Shown piece by piece: positions 17,169 through 23,853 of a stretch of DNA of 64,000 bases. The notes beneath the pieces were generated by a model, which did no database searches, was not told where the DNA came from, and saw only the letters and a list, made by a program, of their open reading frames with translations. The first letter of the stretch is position 1, and every line of letters begins with the position of its first letter. Origin of the DNA: an uncultured Bacteroidia bacterium (GTDB lineage: Bacteria > Bacteroidota > Bacteroidia > Bacteroidales > UBA932); assembly GCA_902789395.1 (NCBI GenBank), contig CADANY010000007.1:1-64000 (forward strand), read 5' to 3'. The position numbers and the translations under genes are program-made.

Positions 17169-17933
17169 CTAGACCGTCTCCAGGAACTGCACTATTTCAT
17201 CGAACAGGTCGATCAGTTCGGGACAGACCATCTTCACGTATCGGTCGGGCCAGCACAAGGTGTTGCGCACGAAGCAGCGGACGTCGGATGCCTTGGTCGC
17301 CTTGTTGAAGGAGCGCACGCGGATCTTGGAGCACTGGATACCCTGTTCGGCGAGTTGGCGCTCACATTCATCCAGCTCCATGGCCTTGTGCTTCAGGTAT
17401 TCGTCCTGAAGCCTGTACCAGAGGAGCCGGTAAGGCTGCCCCATCTTCTGGAAGTTGCATGCCAGTCGGTAGGCATCCGCGCTCTCCTGGAATTCTGGGG
17501 AGAAGGGGACGTAGATACCGCCGAGAAGATGGTTCTTCGCCAGGCACGCGATGGGGGTTTTCGAAGACCAGCCTCCGCCGGGGAAATCTATCAATAAATA
17601 GTCGTATTCGTTCCGCTTGATCTCCTCGTTCACTTTCCAGGCCAGCCTCCTGATGTCATCCTCGGTATACTCGTTGACAGGCATACCGACCATCTCGATC
17701 GGGAAAGGAGGCTGTGCTTCTCTTTTATGAAGATAGTTCGCCAGGTATGTTCCATCTTCCTGAGCGTTCTTCAGGTCATTTTCCCGGAAAAGGATCGTAG
17801 GGTATTCAGGACACTGTGCATCCATCACCTTGACCCTGAAACCGAGGAAGTACCTCAGATAGGCGGCCAGCAGAAGCAGCAGCGTGGTCTTGCCCGTGCC
17901 GCCTTTATGGTTGTAAAAAGTAAACGTTTTCAT
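17169..17933 (-). CDS. ParA-family ATPase (TraA-like of Bacteroidota mobile elements)
   Basis: 254 residues. The deviant Walker A with signature lysine, KGGTGKTT, is at 10-17. Walker B-type LLIDFPGG follows near 120. MinD/ParA proteins form ATP sandwich dimers and act in partition or positioning. In Bacteroides conjugative and mobilizable elements a ParA-like protein of this size (often called TraA) precedes a small DUF3408-like protein, the arrangement seen here two bases apart. Likely roles are DNA partition or bringing the transfer intermediate to the conjugation apparatus. The last gene of a minus-strand run of four to five genes starting near 19.9 kb. Confidence 0.85.
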   Translation of the reverse strand: MKTFTFYNHKGGTGKTTLLLLLAAYLRYFLGFRVKVMDAQCPEYPTILFRENDLKNAQEDGTYLANYLHKREAQPPFPIEMVGMPVNEYTEDDIRRLAWKVNEEIKRNEYDYLLIDFPGGGWSSKTPIACLAKNHLLGGIYVPFSPEFQESADAYRLACNFQKMGQPYRLLWYRLQDEYLKHKAMELDECERQLAEQGIQCSKIRVRSFNKATKASDVRCFVRNTLCWPDRYVKMVCPELIDLFDEIVQFLETV

Positions 17934-17935
17934 GG

Positions 17936-18373
17936 CTAGATTTTGGCAGCAAATTCTTTGTAGTTTTTCCCCACGTATTCCTTCAGGGCTTCCATCACCA
18001 GCTCATGGTCGGACATCTTGTCGCCGGTTTCGAGCAGGATGAAGGCCTTCAAGCGGTCCAGGTACACCTTCTCCTCCTTGAGCAGGTAGATGGTCGGGCT
18101 CTTGGGGGTGATGACCTTGTCCTGATTATCACCTTCTCCTTCCTCTTTCTCCTTTCCCTTCTTCCGGTTCCTTTTCTGTGGTCTCTTCCTGGAGGCAGCT
18201 TTGTCCTGTAGCTTCTGTTCTCCGATGGTCTCGTCCACCTTGGCCGGAGCTTCCTGTTTCTGCTCCTTGATGGATTCATCCACCTTAGCTGGAACTTTCT
18301 GCTGCTGTTCCTCGGTGGCTTTTTTCTGTGTCTCGACCTGCAGTTGGTCGATAGTGTCTACTGGGATTATCAT
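17936..18373 (-). CDS. DUF3408/TraB-like partner of the ParA protein
   Basis: 145 residues from ATG 18373 (MIIPVDTIDQ). The N-terminal half is low-complexity and charged and contains a tandem repeat (VPAKVDESIKEQKQE then APAKVDETIGEQKLQ), followed by a lysine/arginine-rich linker. The last 55 residues (TIYLLKEEKVYLDRLKAFIL onward) resemble a ribbon-helix-helix-like DNA-binding tail seen in small ParA partners. The stop is two bases before the ParA ATG, indicating coupling. Function as a ParB-like centromere binder is inferred from position. Confidence 0.65.
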   Translation of the reverse strand: MIIPVDTIDQLQVETQKKATEEQQQKVPAKVDESIKEQKQEAPAKVDETIGEQKLQDKAASRKRPQKRNRKKGKEKEEGEGDNQDKVITPKSPTIYLLKEEKVYLDRLKAFILLETGDKMSDHELVMEALKEYVGKNYKEFAAKI

Positions 18374-18400
18374 ATCACTAAACAATTGGTTTTTGAATCA

Positions 18401-18613
18401 TTAGTCTTTGGTTTCTTTGTCTTTCGGCATGAAGTCCGGAATCTCTACGTCGAAGAGGTCGTCTCCCAACTTAAACTCTTTATATTTCGCGCGCTTCTTC
18501 GAGTCTATCCGAGACGTGATGTGTCCGAGAAGGATCACCCCAAAGAATCCCGTGACAAGTCCGAGCATAAACCCCAGGAAAAAGGACGCGCCTTTCCAGT
18601 TAACGACCATCAT
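18401..18613 (-). CDS. Small single-pass membrane protein
   Basis: 70 residues: one strong helix (GASFFLGFMLGLVTGFFGVILLG split at about 8-29), then a basic stretch (RIDSKKRAKYK) and an acidic tail. The ATGA overlap with the stop of the upstream gene shows translational coupling. No family recognised. It may anchor one of the neighbouring mobilization proteins at the inner membrane. Confidence 0.6.
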   Translation of the reverse strand: MMVVNWKGASFFLGFMLGLVTGFFGVILLGHITSRIDSKKRAKYKEFKLGDDLFDVEIPDFMPKDKETKD

Positions 18614-19515
18614 ACTCCAGCCCTCCTCCCGCGGGTTGTTCCGGCTGCGGCGAGGATTCCGGCCCGCCGATGGTAGCCGTGCTTGACGAAGGGGGAGATG
18701 TACCTCAATCTCCTCTGCTTCCGCCCGGGCCCGTAGGGCTGCATCCTCCAGTGCCCCCGGACTCCGAACTCCTCGTCCCGGATAACGGTCGTGATGTAGC
18801 GCATGTCAATCTTACGGATCCCGAAAGGATAGTAGTTTACGGACGCATCCGGGTCGCCGGCCTGCCGCTTCGCCTCACGGCTGCCGGGGCGGGCGACTTG
18901 ATTGACCCGGACATCCGCAAAACGGCAGAACAGGATGTAGTCGCGTGTAATGTCGGTGATGACGAAAGCGCCGACCAGGTAGGAGAAGAAGTCGATCTCG
19001 CGACCGTAGAGATCCATGGCCGCATCCTGGATGAAGCGGGCAACGAAATGCACTTCCGGAGAGACATAGGCCAGAACCGTTCCGTGCGAATCAAGCATGA
19101 GGATAACGACATCGTCCGGATTCCCATCCGAATCGAACGACATGGAATAACTCAAGGTCACCCCCTGAGACTCAACCATGATGGTCCCGCTGAACGTCTT
19201 GCCCGCGAGATAGCCGTTCACGGTCTCCCTGTCTGCCTTGAAGGCGTTGGAGGAGTCCCCAACGGCCTTGAAGAAAGCGCCACTGACCATGTCGACCTGC
19301 CGCGAGAAAGCGGTAGACAACTGCGGCCAGCGACTGTTGATGTCCGGCCAGATGAGCCTGACATCGGGGTTATAGGCTTTATCGTCCTTTTCTACCCCAA
19401 AGCAGAAGCCATCTCTCGCACTGAACATCTTGTCAACCAGCGGAGACTCAGAAAGCCGCGTCTTCACGGTGAGCAATTGAAGATAGGGTGCAGTGTTTTT
19501 ATTGATGTGTTTCAT
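18610..19515 (-). CDS. Uncharacterized mobile-element protein with RGHWR motif
   Basis: 301 residues from ATG 19515 (MKHINKNTAPYL). Mixed alpha/beta sequence without signal or membrane segments. Near the C-terminus, FGVRGHWRMQPYGPGRKQRR followed by ISPFVKHG is striking: an aromatic, Gly and Arg-rich block that I have seen near the ends of uncharacterized phage and plasmid proteins, without a known activity. The gene overlaps the small membrane protein by 4 bases and follows the 130-residue hypothetical gene, so it belongs to the minus-strand run that ends in parA. No function is assigned. Confidence 0.6.
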   Translation of the reverse strand: MKHINKNTAPYLQLLTVKTRLSESPLVDKMFSARDGFCFGVEKDDKAYNPDVRLIWPDINSRWPQLSTAFSRQVDMVSGAFFKAVGDSSNAFKADRETVNGYLAGKTFSGTIMVESQGVTLSYSMSFDSDGNPDDVVILMLDSHGTVLAYVSPEVHFVARFIQDAAMDLYGREIDFFSYLVGAFVITDITRDYILFCRFADVRVNQVARPGSREAKRQAGDPDASVNYYPFGIRKIDMRYITTVIRDEEFGVRGHWRMQPYGPGRKQRRLRYISPFVKHGYHRRAGILAAAGTTRGRRAGV

Positions 19516-19538
19516 AAACAAATCATCGTTGTCGCAGA

Positions 19539-19931
19539 CTATTCCATCCGATACGGGTGCAGCCGGTCGACATCACGGGTGGCCAACATAGTGCTAATTC
19601 TGTCCATCCAACCGAGAAAGATCCAGCTAAGGCCGTCTATGTTGGAGTTAGATTCTTCAATGAATTCCTGGCGAGCATTCATGAGTATCGCACTGCCGGT
19701 TTCATAATCATAGGCAACTGCGATGATACAGGCACCATATCTTTTCCCTTCGAAGTCACCTCCGAATTCGAGCATGAGATGATAGTGCCCATCATCTTCG
19801 TGCCCAGCTGAAACGTTAGTGATATCCAGAGCGCTCCATTTGTCGGGATTAACCCTGCCAAGCTCATCGAGGAATCCCTTGAAAGGGCCACCCTCGAAGG
19901 TTCTTCCGCCCCAAAAAAGATGTTCTCTCAT
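19539..19931 (-). CDS. Hypothetical protein, first gene of the mobilization run
   Basis: 130 residues from ATG 19931 (MREHLFWGGRTFEGG). Soluble, mixed, aromatic-rich, with no recognised motif. An upstream open extension to 19991 is rejected as start because a good promoter (-7 box at 19961-19968) lies inside it. The next gene starts 23 bases downstream. This is probably the promoter-proximal gene of the 19.9 to 17.2 kb run. Confidence 0.55.
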   Translation of the reverse strand: MREHLFWGGRTFEGGPFKGFLDELGRVNPDKWSALDITNVSAGHEDDGHYHLMLEFGGDFEGKRYGACIIAVAYDYETGSAILMNARQEFIEESNSNIDGLSWIFLGWMDRISTMLATRDVDRLHPYRME

Positions 19932-19960
19932 AGTTACTCTAGTTAGTGTTTTTACTGTTG

Positions 19961-19991
19961 CAAAGATACCTACTAAAACGATAGTAATCAA
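19961..19991 (-). promoter_or_regulatory. Promoter for the 19.9-17.2 kb gene run
   Basis: Minus strand TTG at 19991-19989, a 20-base spacer, TATCTTTG at 19968-19961. It is 29 bases upstream of ATG 19931. Confidence 0.6.
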
Positions 19992-20304
19992 CTGATTATC
20001 AAATACTTATGGTTACAATCAATTGATTTTAACATATTAGAGTTAGTCATATGTCAACCTCTTTACATATTTCTCTGTAAAACAATTATTATTGGCTTAT
20101 AGGAGAGAAAAAGGATGGGCGAAAGGGCGCAATGGGACACGTGCAGGGGGCATACCAGGGCATCCTCCGCCGTCGGAGGTCCCTCAGGTCCCCATCGGCG
20201 CTAACGGTCATCGACCGGCATCGATGGTTTTGCGCAAGTTAACATCTCCTCTCTCCTATCAGCACATCTATCTCTCCCTATGAGCCTTTGTTTTTTTGTC
20301 AGGG
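19992..20304. other. Gene-free interval with palindromes, left of the iterons
   Basis: No gene seen. It contains the 12-bp palindrome AATCAATTGATT (20017-20028), and a 161-base segment bounded by ATAGGAGAGA (20099-20108) and its complement (20250-20259). Between these a GC-rich core includes the hairpin CCTCCG/CGGAGG (20164-20179). The bounded segment could be a structured RNA or part of the replication origin. Confidence 0.4.
20017..20028. promoter_or_regulatory. 12-bp palindrome, shared with the helicase start region
   Basis: AATCAATTGATT, identical to 23093-23104 just before the helicase ATG. Two copies at the two ends of the replication block suggest a common regulator. Confidence 0.45.
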
Positions 20305-20625
20305 GGCATTGGTCACAAGTCACAGGCACCTATATATGTGCCTGTGACTTGTGACCAAAACGCCCCATAGCCCGCGAACTTTTTGTGACCAATTTGTGAC
20401 CAAAGTTTTTCCGTATCCGTAAATATCTAATAATCAACATCTTCGCGTCTATGTTTTGTTGGTCACAAATTGTGACTTACTTTTGTGACTTTGTGACCAA
20501 TCTTTGTGACTAACTCAAATCATTTTGTGACTTAATCCGATGCGCCTTCGCAAATCAATAAAAGTCAATCACTTACGGGCAGAAATCATAGTTGGTCACA
20601 ATTGTGACTAACTATTGTGACCAAC
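20305..20625. repeat. Iteron array, candidate replication origin
   Basis: At least twelve copies of TTGTGACCAA or close variants (TTGTGACTAA, TTGTGACTTA), in both orientations, at about 20309, 20349, 20383, 20394, 20459, 20470, 20483, 20491, 20504, 20525, 20592, 20602 and 20615. Pairs are often head to head, and some follow each other at 8-13 base steps. The gaps are AT-rich (for example 20404-20445 and 20535-20590). The array stops 29 bases from the 3' end of the primase gene, and helicase and primase genes follow. Arrays of this kind, next to replication genes, are typical of iteron-controlled plasmid origins. Confidence 0.75.
20309..20358. repeat. 21-bp-arm perfect hairpin within the iteron array
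   Basis: Arms 20309-20329 and 20338-20358 are perfectly complementary with an 8-base AT loop (CTATATAT). Each arm contains one complete iteron (TTGGTCACAA or its complement) plus a second GTCACA half-site. It could extrude as a cruciform or form a single-strand initiation hairpin. Confidence 0.75.
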
Positions 20626-20653
20626 TATACGGGATTATCTGTCTCTTCCCCTC

Positions 20654-21568
20654 TCACAGTGAGCAGAGATAATCGTTAAGGTCGTCAAGGCCCATATCCG
20701 AATACGGCCCGGAGCAATCATAGACCTGGCATCCCGAGCCGGCGAGAACGTCCCTGAATGCCTGGTCGCCCCGCTTGTCGTTATCCTTGTAGAAATAGAG
20801 CTCTTTCGTCCCTGACTCGGACAACCCTTTCAGGAAGTGCGCGTAGTTGGCCGAGTTCAGCACAAATACGTCCCTGTTCACATCGCCGTAAAGTACACAC
20901 CAGGATAGAAAATTCAAGAATCCTTCGAACAGATACGCGGATTCCGTGACCTGACCATCGGCAAGCCTTATCGTCGTGATGCCTGGGGAGAGGAGTACGC
21001 CCTTGAATCCTTTCCCCTTCCCGTTGGGCGCTGACCTGGCGACCCATCCCCCATTGTCGTTGGGGAAACCGACCGCAAAGTAGGACAGGCTGCCTTCGCC
21101 CTGGGTGATAAGGGTGTAATGGAGCTCAGAGCAATACCGATTTGCTATGTCGAGAGGGATGCGCCGGCTACGGAGAAACCGGACGAGGGCGGGATGTCGG
21201 ATGACCGTCACCTGGTCGATGATATGTCCGGTTCCCTGGACGGGGTGCTTTGCGATCTTCCGACTCTCCATCGGCAGATTATCGAGACCGGTCCCACCCG
21301 CTACTTTCAGGATATAGTCCACAGCTTCCTTGAATGAACAGTGGTGCAACTGCTCGATCAGATTGATTCCGTCTCCCGCAATATGGGAGGCTCCTGCCAG
21401 GCCATAGTCGCACCAGGTATTGGTTCTCGGATAGATATGGAACGAAGGCATCGTCTCCTCTCTGAACGGGGAGAGGCACACGTTCTTGCGCACCTGGATG
21501 CCCTCGTGTTCGAGCAGCAGTCGGATTGGAACTTCCTTCGCAAGCTTCTTCTTTTCGCTGTAATTCAT
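20654..21568 (-). CDS. Toprim primase of the element replication module
   Basis: 304 residues. The N-terminal region (about 1-75) has the DnaG-type CHC2 layout (CLSPFREETMPSFHIYP, then WCDYG), but several zinc ligands are replaced, so the finger is degenerate. A Toprim domain follows, with glutamate in YLFEGFLNFLSW and the acidic pair in LYFYKDNDKRGDQAF. Toprim primases make RNA primers for lagging or leading strand start. The C-terminus ends MGLDDLNDYL. Its ATG overlaps the stop of the two-HTH gene (ATGA), and together with the helicase it forms a three-gene coupled operon transcribed towards the iterons. Length is typical of small mobile-element primases, which lack the DnaB-interaction domain. 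Confidence 0.88.
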   Translation of the reverse strand: MNYSEKKKLAKEVPIRLLLEHEGIQVRKNVCLSPFREETMPSFHIYPRTNTWCDYGLAGASHIAGDGINLIEQLHHCSFKEAVDYILKVAGGTGLDNLPMESRKIAKHPVQGTGHIIDQVTVIRHPALVRFLRSRRIPLDIANRYCSELHYTLITQGEGSLSYFAVGFPNDNGGWVARSAPNGKGKGFKGVLLSPGITTIRLADGQVTESAYLFEGFLNFLSWCVLYGDVNRDVFVLNSANYAHFLKGLSESGTKELYFYKDNDKRGDQAFRDVLAGSGCQVYDCSGPYSDMGLDDLNDYLCSL

Positions 21569-22068
21569 GACTTGCAGATAGGTGTCCAGTGCCAGTCCAC
21601 ATTGAGATTCAGCCCGTTGGTAATGTCGGCGAGCATGTCAAGCATGATATCTCCTCTCCTAAGAGCATTAGTTATCGTAGCACGGTTGCAACCGCATCGG
21701 TCGGCCAGTCCTTTGATTGATAACCCCATCCTTTGGCGGTACTCCTCGATCCCTGCAAGGTTGCCGACTTCTTCAGGGACATGGATCTCTGCCTTGCCTC
21801 CGGCATCAGGATATTCACCCTCATACCGGTATTCAAGGACAAGGCGGCATCCATAGGCGGCCGCAATGGCCTCCGCCTTGCTCAGGTGCATATTGTCGTT
21901 CTGGAAATAGGCGGAGAAGCTCTGGGGGGACATCCCGAGCTTATTGGCGACCGTCCTGACATGGATCCCTTCAGGGTGCATCCGGTTGAGAAACTGGCTG
22001 ACGGGACGAAGGGTCTGACAGGGCCATTTCTTGCTAAAACAACGTCCCGGCTTCATTTTCGTCATCAT
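21565..22068 (-). CDS. Two-HTH protein, candidate iteron-binding initiator
   Basis: 167 residues from ATG 22068; ATG 22056 (MKPGRCF) is also possible. Two helix-turn-helix segments: HVRTVANKLGMSPQSFSAYF with SKAEAIAAAYGCRLVLEYRY, and LSIKGLADRCGCNRATITNA with MLADITNGLNLNVDWHW. The second is XRE-like. Layout matches the protein at 10735-11340. The gene overlaps the helicase by 35 bases and the primase by 4, so the three are co-translated. In RSF1010-type replicons the third partner of helicase and primase is an iteron-binding initiator; this protein is in the right place to do that job, which is inference. A repressor role is the alternative. Confidence 0.7.
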   Translation of the reverse strand: MMTKMKPGRCFSKKWPCQTLRPVSQFLNRMHPEGIHVRTVANKLGMSPQSFSAYFQNDNMHLSKAEAIAAAYGCRLVLEYRYEGEYPDAGGKAEIHVPEEVGNLAGIEEYRQRMGLSIKGLADRCGCNRATITNALRRGDIMLDMLADITNGLNLNVDWHWTPICKS

Positions 22069-23092
22069 CGTTATTGTCCGTGAGGATGTAGGGACTCGTT
22101 TTCCTAGTATCCTTCTTGGTGATAATACTCTCGGCTATCGCGAGCGTAACGACACGCTTCGCCTCAGTTGCGTTCTTTTTATCGATGTCAAACTTCTTGC
22201 AGATGGCATCCACAATCCTATTATACCGGACCTCAGGCCCTTCGTCGATGAAGAGTTTCCGGATATATTCCAATTTCGTCTGATCAACCTCAACATCTCT
22301 CGGCCTGCCGAGATGCGCAGCCGAGCCCTGTACCAGCGAGAAAGTATTGATGCTCTTATCCCACTTCATCGTGAAATCCTTGAATTCTCCACCACGCGTA
22401 CCCCCCACGCTAGAGCCCACCACGACGCCGTTTTGGCGCCGGAGCGACAGGTATCCGTAGGTCTCGTTGCCGAGCTCGGTGCCAAGGTGTCCTCTCTCCT
22501 TGTTCGAGGACGGATTGAAATGAATGACCACTATGATTGAGCATTTGTGGTCTTCAGCATACTTCAGGAGTTCCGCGACAACTGATGAACACTCGTCATA
22601 ATCGTTGATGTTTCGCACAAGCTTGGCCACACCATCGATCAGCAGTATGTCCGGAGCCCACTTCTTCAGCAGAAGAGGGATCGAGGCGCGCAGCACATCC
22701 GCCTTCTTGCCCCTCCCGGAAAATGTTTTCAGATGCATGTCAGGCTTCTTCTCGTCCATCCCCGCTACCCGCTGGGAGTACTGGGCCAGGACGTTGATGC
22801 TGTTCTTCTGCTGTTCGGCGTCTAGCCAGACGACCTTTAGAGGTTTCCCTTTCCCGACGAATCCAAGGCAGTCCTCGGGAGGGCCACCAAGTGCTGCTCC
22901 TACGATGAAACTACACACATGGCTTTTGCCCGACTTTTTGGGTGCGGCAATGAGAGACAGCTCGTTGCGGACAGCGAAGCCCTGCCCGTCACGGCCGACA
23001 AGAATATCGAAGATAATGTCAGAATAGTCTGATAGTGGACTGGAGGCGAAAGCCTCAGCCTCTGTGTATATGTTCGTATCGTTCTTGTCCAT
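22034..23092 (-). CDS. RepA-like hexameric replicative helicase / AAA_25 ATPase
   Basis: 352 residues from ATG 23092 (MDKNDTNIYTEAE). RecA-fold ATPase: Walker A APKKSGKSHV near 48-57, Walker B ILLIDGVAKL near 150, and IIVVIHFNPS near 185. A C-terminal segment from about 255 (QTKLEYIRKLFIDEG onward) looks like a winged-helix domain. The arrangement matches RSF1010 RepA and phage/plasmid DnaB-like helicases of this short type. It would load at the iteron origin with the primase made from the same message. The palindrome AATCAATTGATT touches the start codon and is a likely operator. TTG 23098 is an alternative start but inside that palindrome. Confidence 0.82.
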   Translation of the reverse strand: MDKNDTNIYTEAEAFASSPLSDYSDIIFDILVGRDGQGFAVRNELSLIAAPKKSGKSHVCSFIVGAALGGPPEDCLGFVGKGKPLKVVWLDAEQQKNSINVLAQYSQRVAGMDEKKPDMHLKTFSGRGKKADVLRASIPLLLKKWAPDILLIDGVAKLVRNINDYDECSSVVAELLKYAEDHKCSIIVVIHFNPSSNKERGHLGTELGNETYGYLSLRRQNGVVVGSSVGGTRGGEFKDFTMKWDKSINTFSLVQGSAAHLGRPRDVEVDQTKLEYIRKLFIDEGPEVRYNRIVDAICKKFDIDKKNATEAKRVVTLAIAESIITKKDTRKTSPYILTDNNDDDENEAGTLF

Positions 23093-23104
23093 AATCAATT
23101 GATT
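23093..23104. promoter_or_regulatory. Palindrome at the helicase start, candidate operator
   Basis: AATCAATTGATT directly abuts the helicase ATG at 23092. The same 12 bases occur at 20017-20028 on the other side of the replication block. Confidence 0.5.
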
Positions 23105-23193
23105 GTGGACGAGGGACTTTTGGCGACTTCAGCAGATTGTGCTATTTTTGTCTGTGTGAAACTCTGATCGGTCGCGAAGCCCCATCGTCATAT

Positions 23194-23217
23194 AGTCCGC
23201 CCCGGCAAGGGCGGACT
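23194..23217 (-). terminator. Hairpin behind the Xis-like gene
   Basis: AGTCCGCCC at 23194-23202 and its complement GGGCGGACT at 23209-23217 with a 6-base loop, starting six bases after the stop of the 23224-23592 gene. There is no clear U-run, so termination is likely but not certain. Confidence 0.5.
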
Positions 23218-23223
23218 TATGGT

Positions 23224-23592
23224 TTACTTCGTGAAGATCTCGTCGACCTTGGATTTCAAGAAGCTATACTTCCGGCCAACCCTCCTCATCGCCGGATCCA
23301 GCTTCCCTTCATTAATCAGCCGCTGACAAGTTGGAGGGCTAATCCCCAAATAGTCAGCAAGTTGGCGCACCCCAAAGCAGTAGTCCGACGGCGAAGGGGC
23401 GGAAGAGTTCGTGCCAGCCTTCTCCGGCGCCTGCTCGATGCCCGTCGCCTTCATCATTGCCAGGCGGACGGCATCGTCGTACTGGCCCGGATTCCCCTCG
23501 CTCGCCATCGCCAGGAGTGAGAGCCCCATCAGGGTAAGGATTCTGTTTGTGTTCTCGTTGTTTTTCATATTCTCTTTGGTTGTGCCGTTCAT
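23224..23592 (-). CDS. Xis/MerR-type HTH protein (DUF3853-like)
   Basis: 122 residues from ATG 23592 (MNGTTKENMKNN). The C-terminal half carries the excisionase-like fold: GVRQLADYLGISPPTCQRLI, EGKLDPAMRRVGRKYSFLKS, then VDEIF, a winged HTH of the helix-turn-helix_17 type used by excisionases and mobile-element control proteins. The N-terminal half is helical with a flexible Ser/Pro linker. It sits between the integrase cluster and the replication operon, as control/excision proteins do in Bacteroides mobilizable transposons. Upstream are four ATTCCGGGA repeats with 11-base phasing (23618-23724), likely sites for this protein. Confidence 0.75.
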   Translation of the reverse strand: MNGTTKENMKNNENTNRILTLMGLSLLAMASEGNPGQYDDAVRLAMMKATGIEQAPEKAGTNSSAPSPSDYCFGVRQLADYLGISPPTCQRLINEGKLDPAMRRVGRKYSFLKSKVDEIFTK

Positions 23593-23617
23593 TCTTTTTT
23601 GCAAAATTGAGTTATTT

Positions 23618-23724
23618 ATTCCGGGAAAAATCCGGGATTCCTACTTTTTTTAACGCGGCAATATTCGCTGATTATCAATTAGTTATAATATTGCCAATTA
23701 TAAAATTCCGGGATAATTCCGGGA
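23618..23724. repeat. Two helically phased pairs of ATTCCGGGA
   Basis: Copies at 23618-23626, 23629-23637 (first base changed), 23705-23713 and 23716-23724. Within each pair the step is exactly 11 bases, and the pairs are 87 bases apart, so all four are on about the same face of the helix. They lie upstream of the Xis-like gene. This is typical of cooperative binding sites for a regulator or excisionase. Confidence 0.65.
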
Positions 23725-23785
23725 TACTTTATTTCAGACCTCCAGAATGAGAATTAAGCGAACTTAATTGGATTTAAAACAGACG

Positions 23786-23813
23786 AAAAAAGACCGCCCA
23801 TAAAAGCAGTCTT
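23786..23813 (-). terminator. Terminator of the integrase-hypothetical operon
   Basis: Minus strand: AAGACTGC, 8-base loop, GCGGTCTT (one mismatch), followed by TTTTTCG. It lies 40 bases after the stop of the 23854 gene. Confidence 0.65.
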
Positions 23814-23853
23814 GAACTAATTATATATTATTATGATTAACTCTTGTATAGTT

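Noticed and set aside
20305..20625. CRISPR array in the TTGTGACCAA repeats
   Set aside because: Repeats are 10 bp, in both orientations, with irregular short gaps, and no cas genes are near. Iterons fit better.
14764..23092. Prophage
   Set aside because: No capsid, terminase, portal, tail or lysis genes; relaxase, ParA and iterons point to a mobilizable element.
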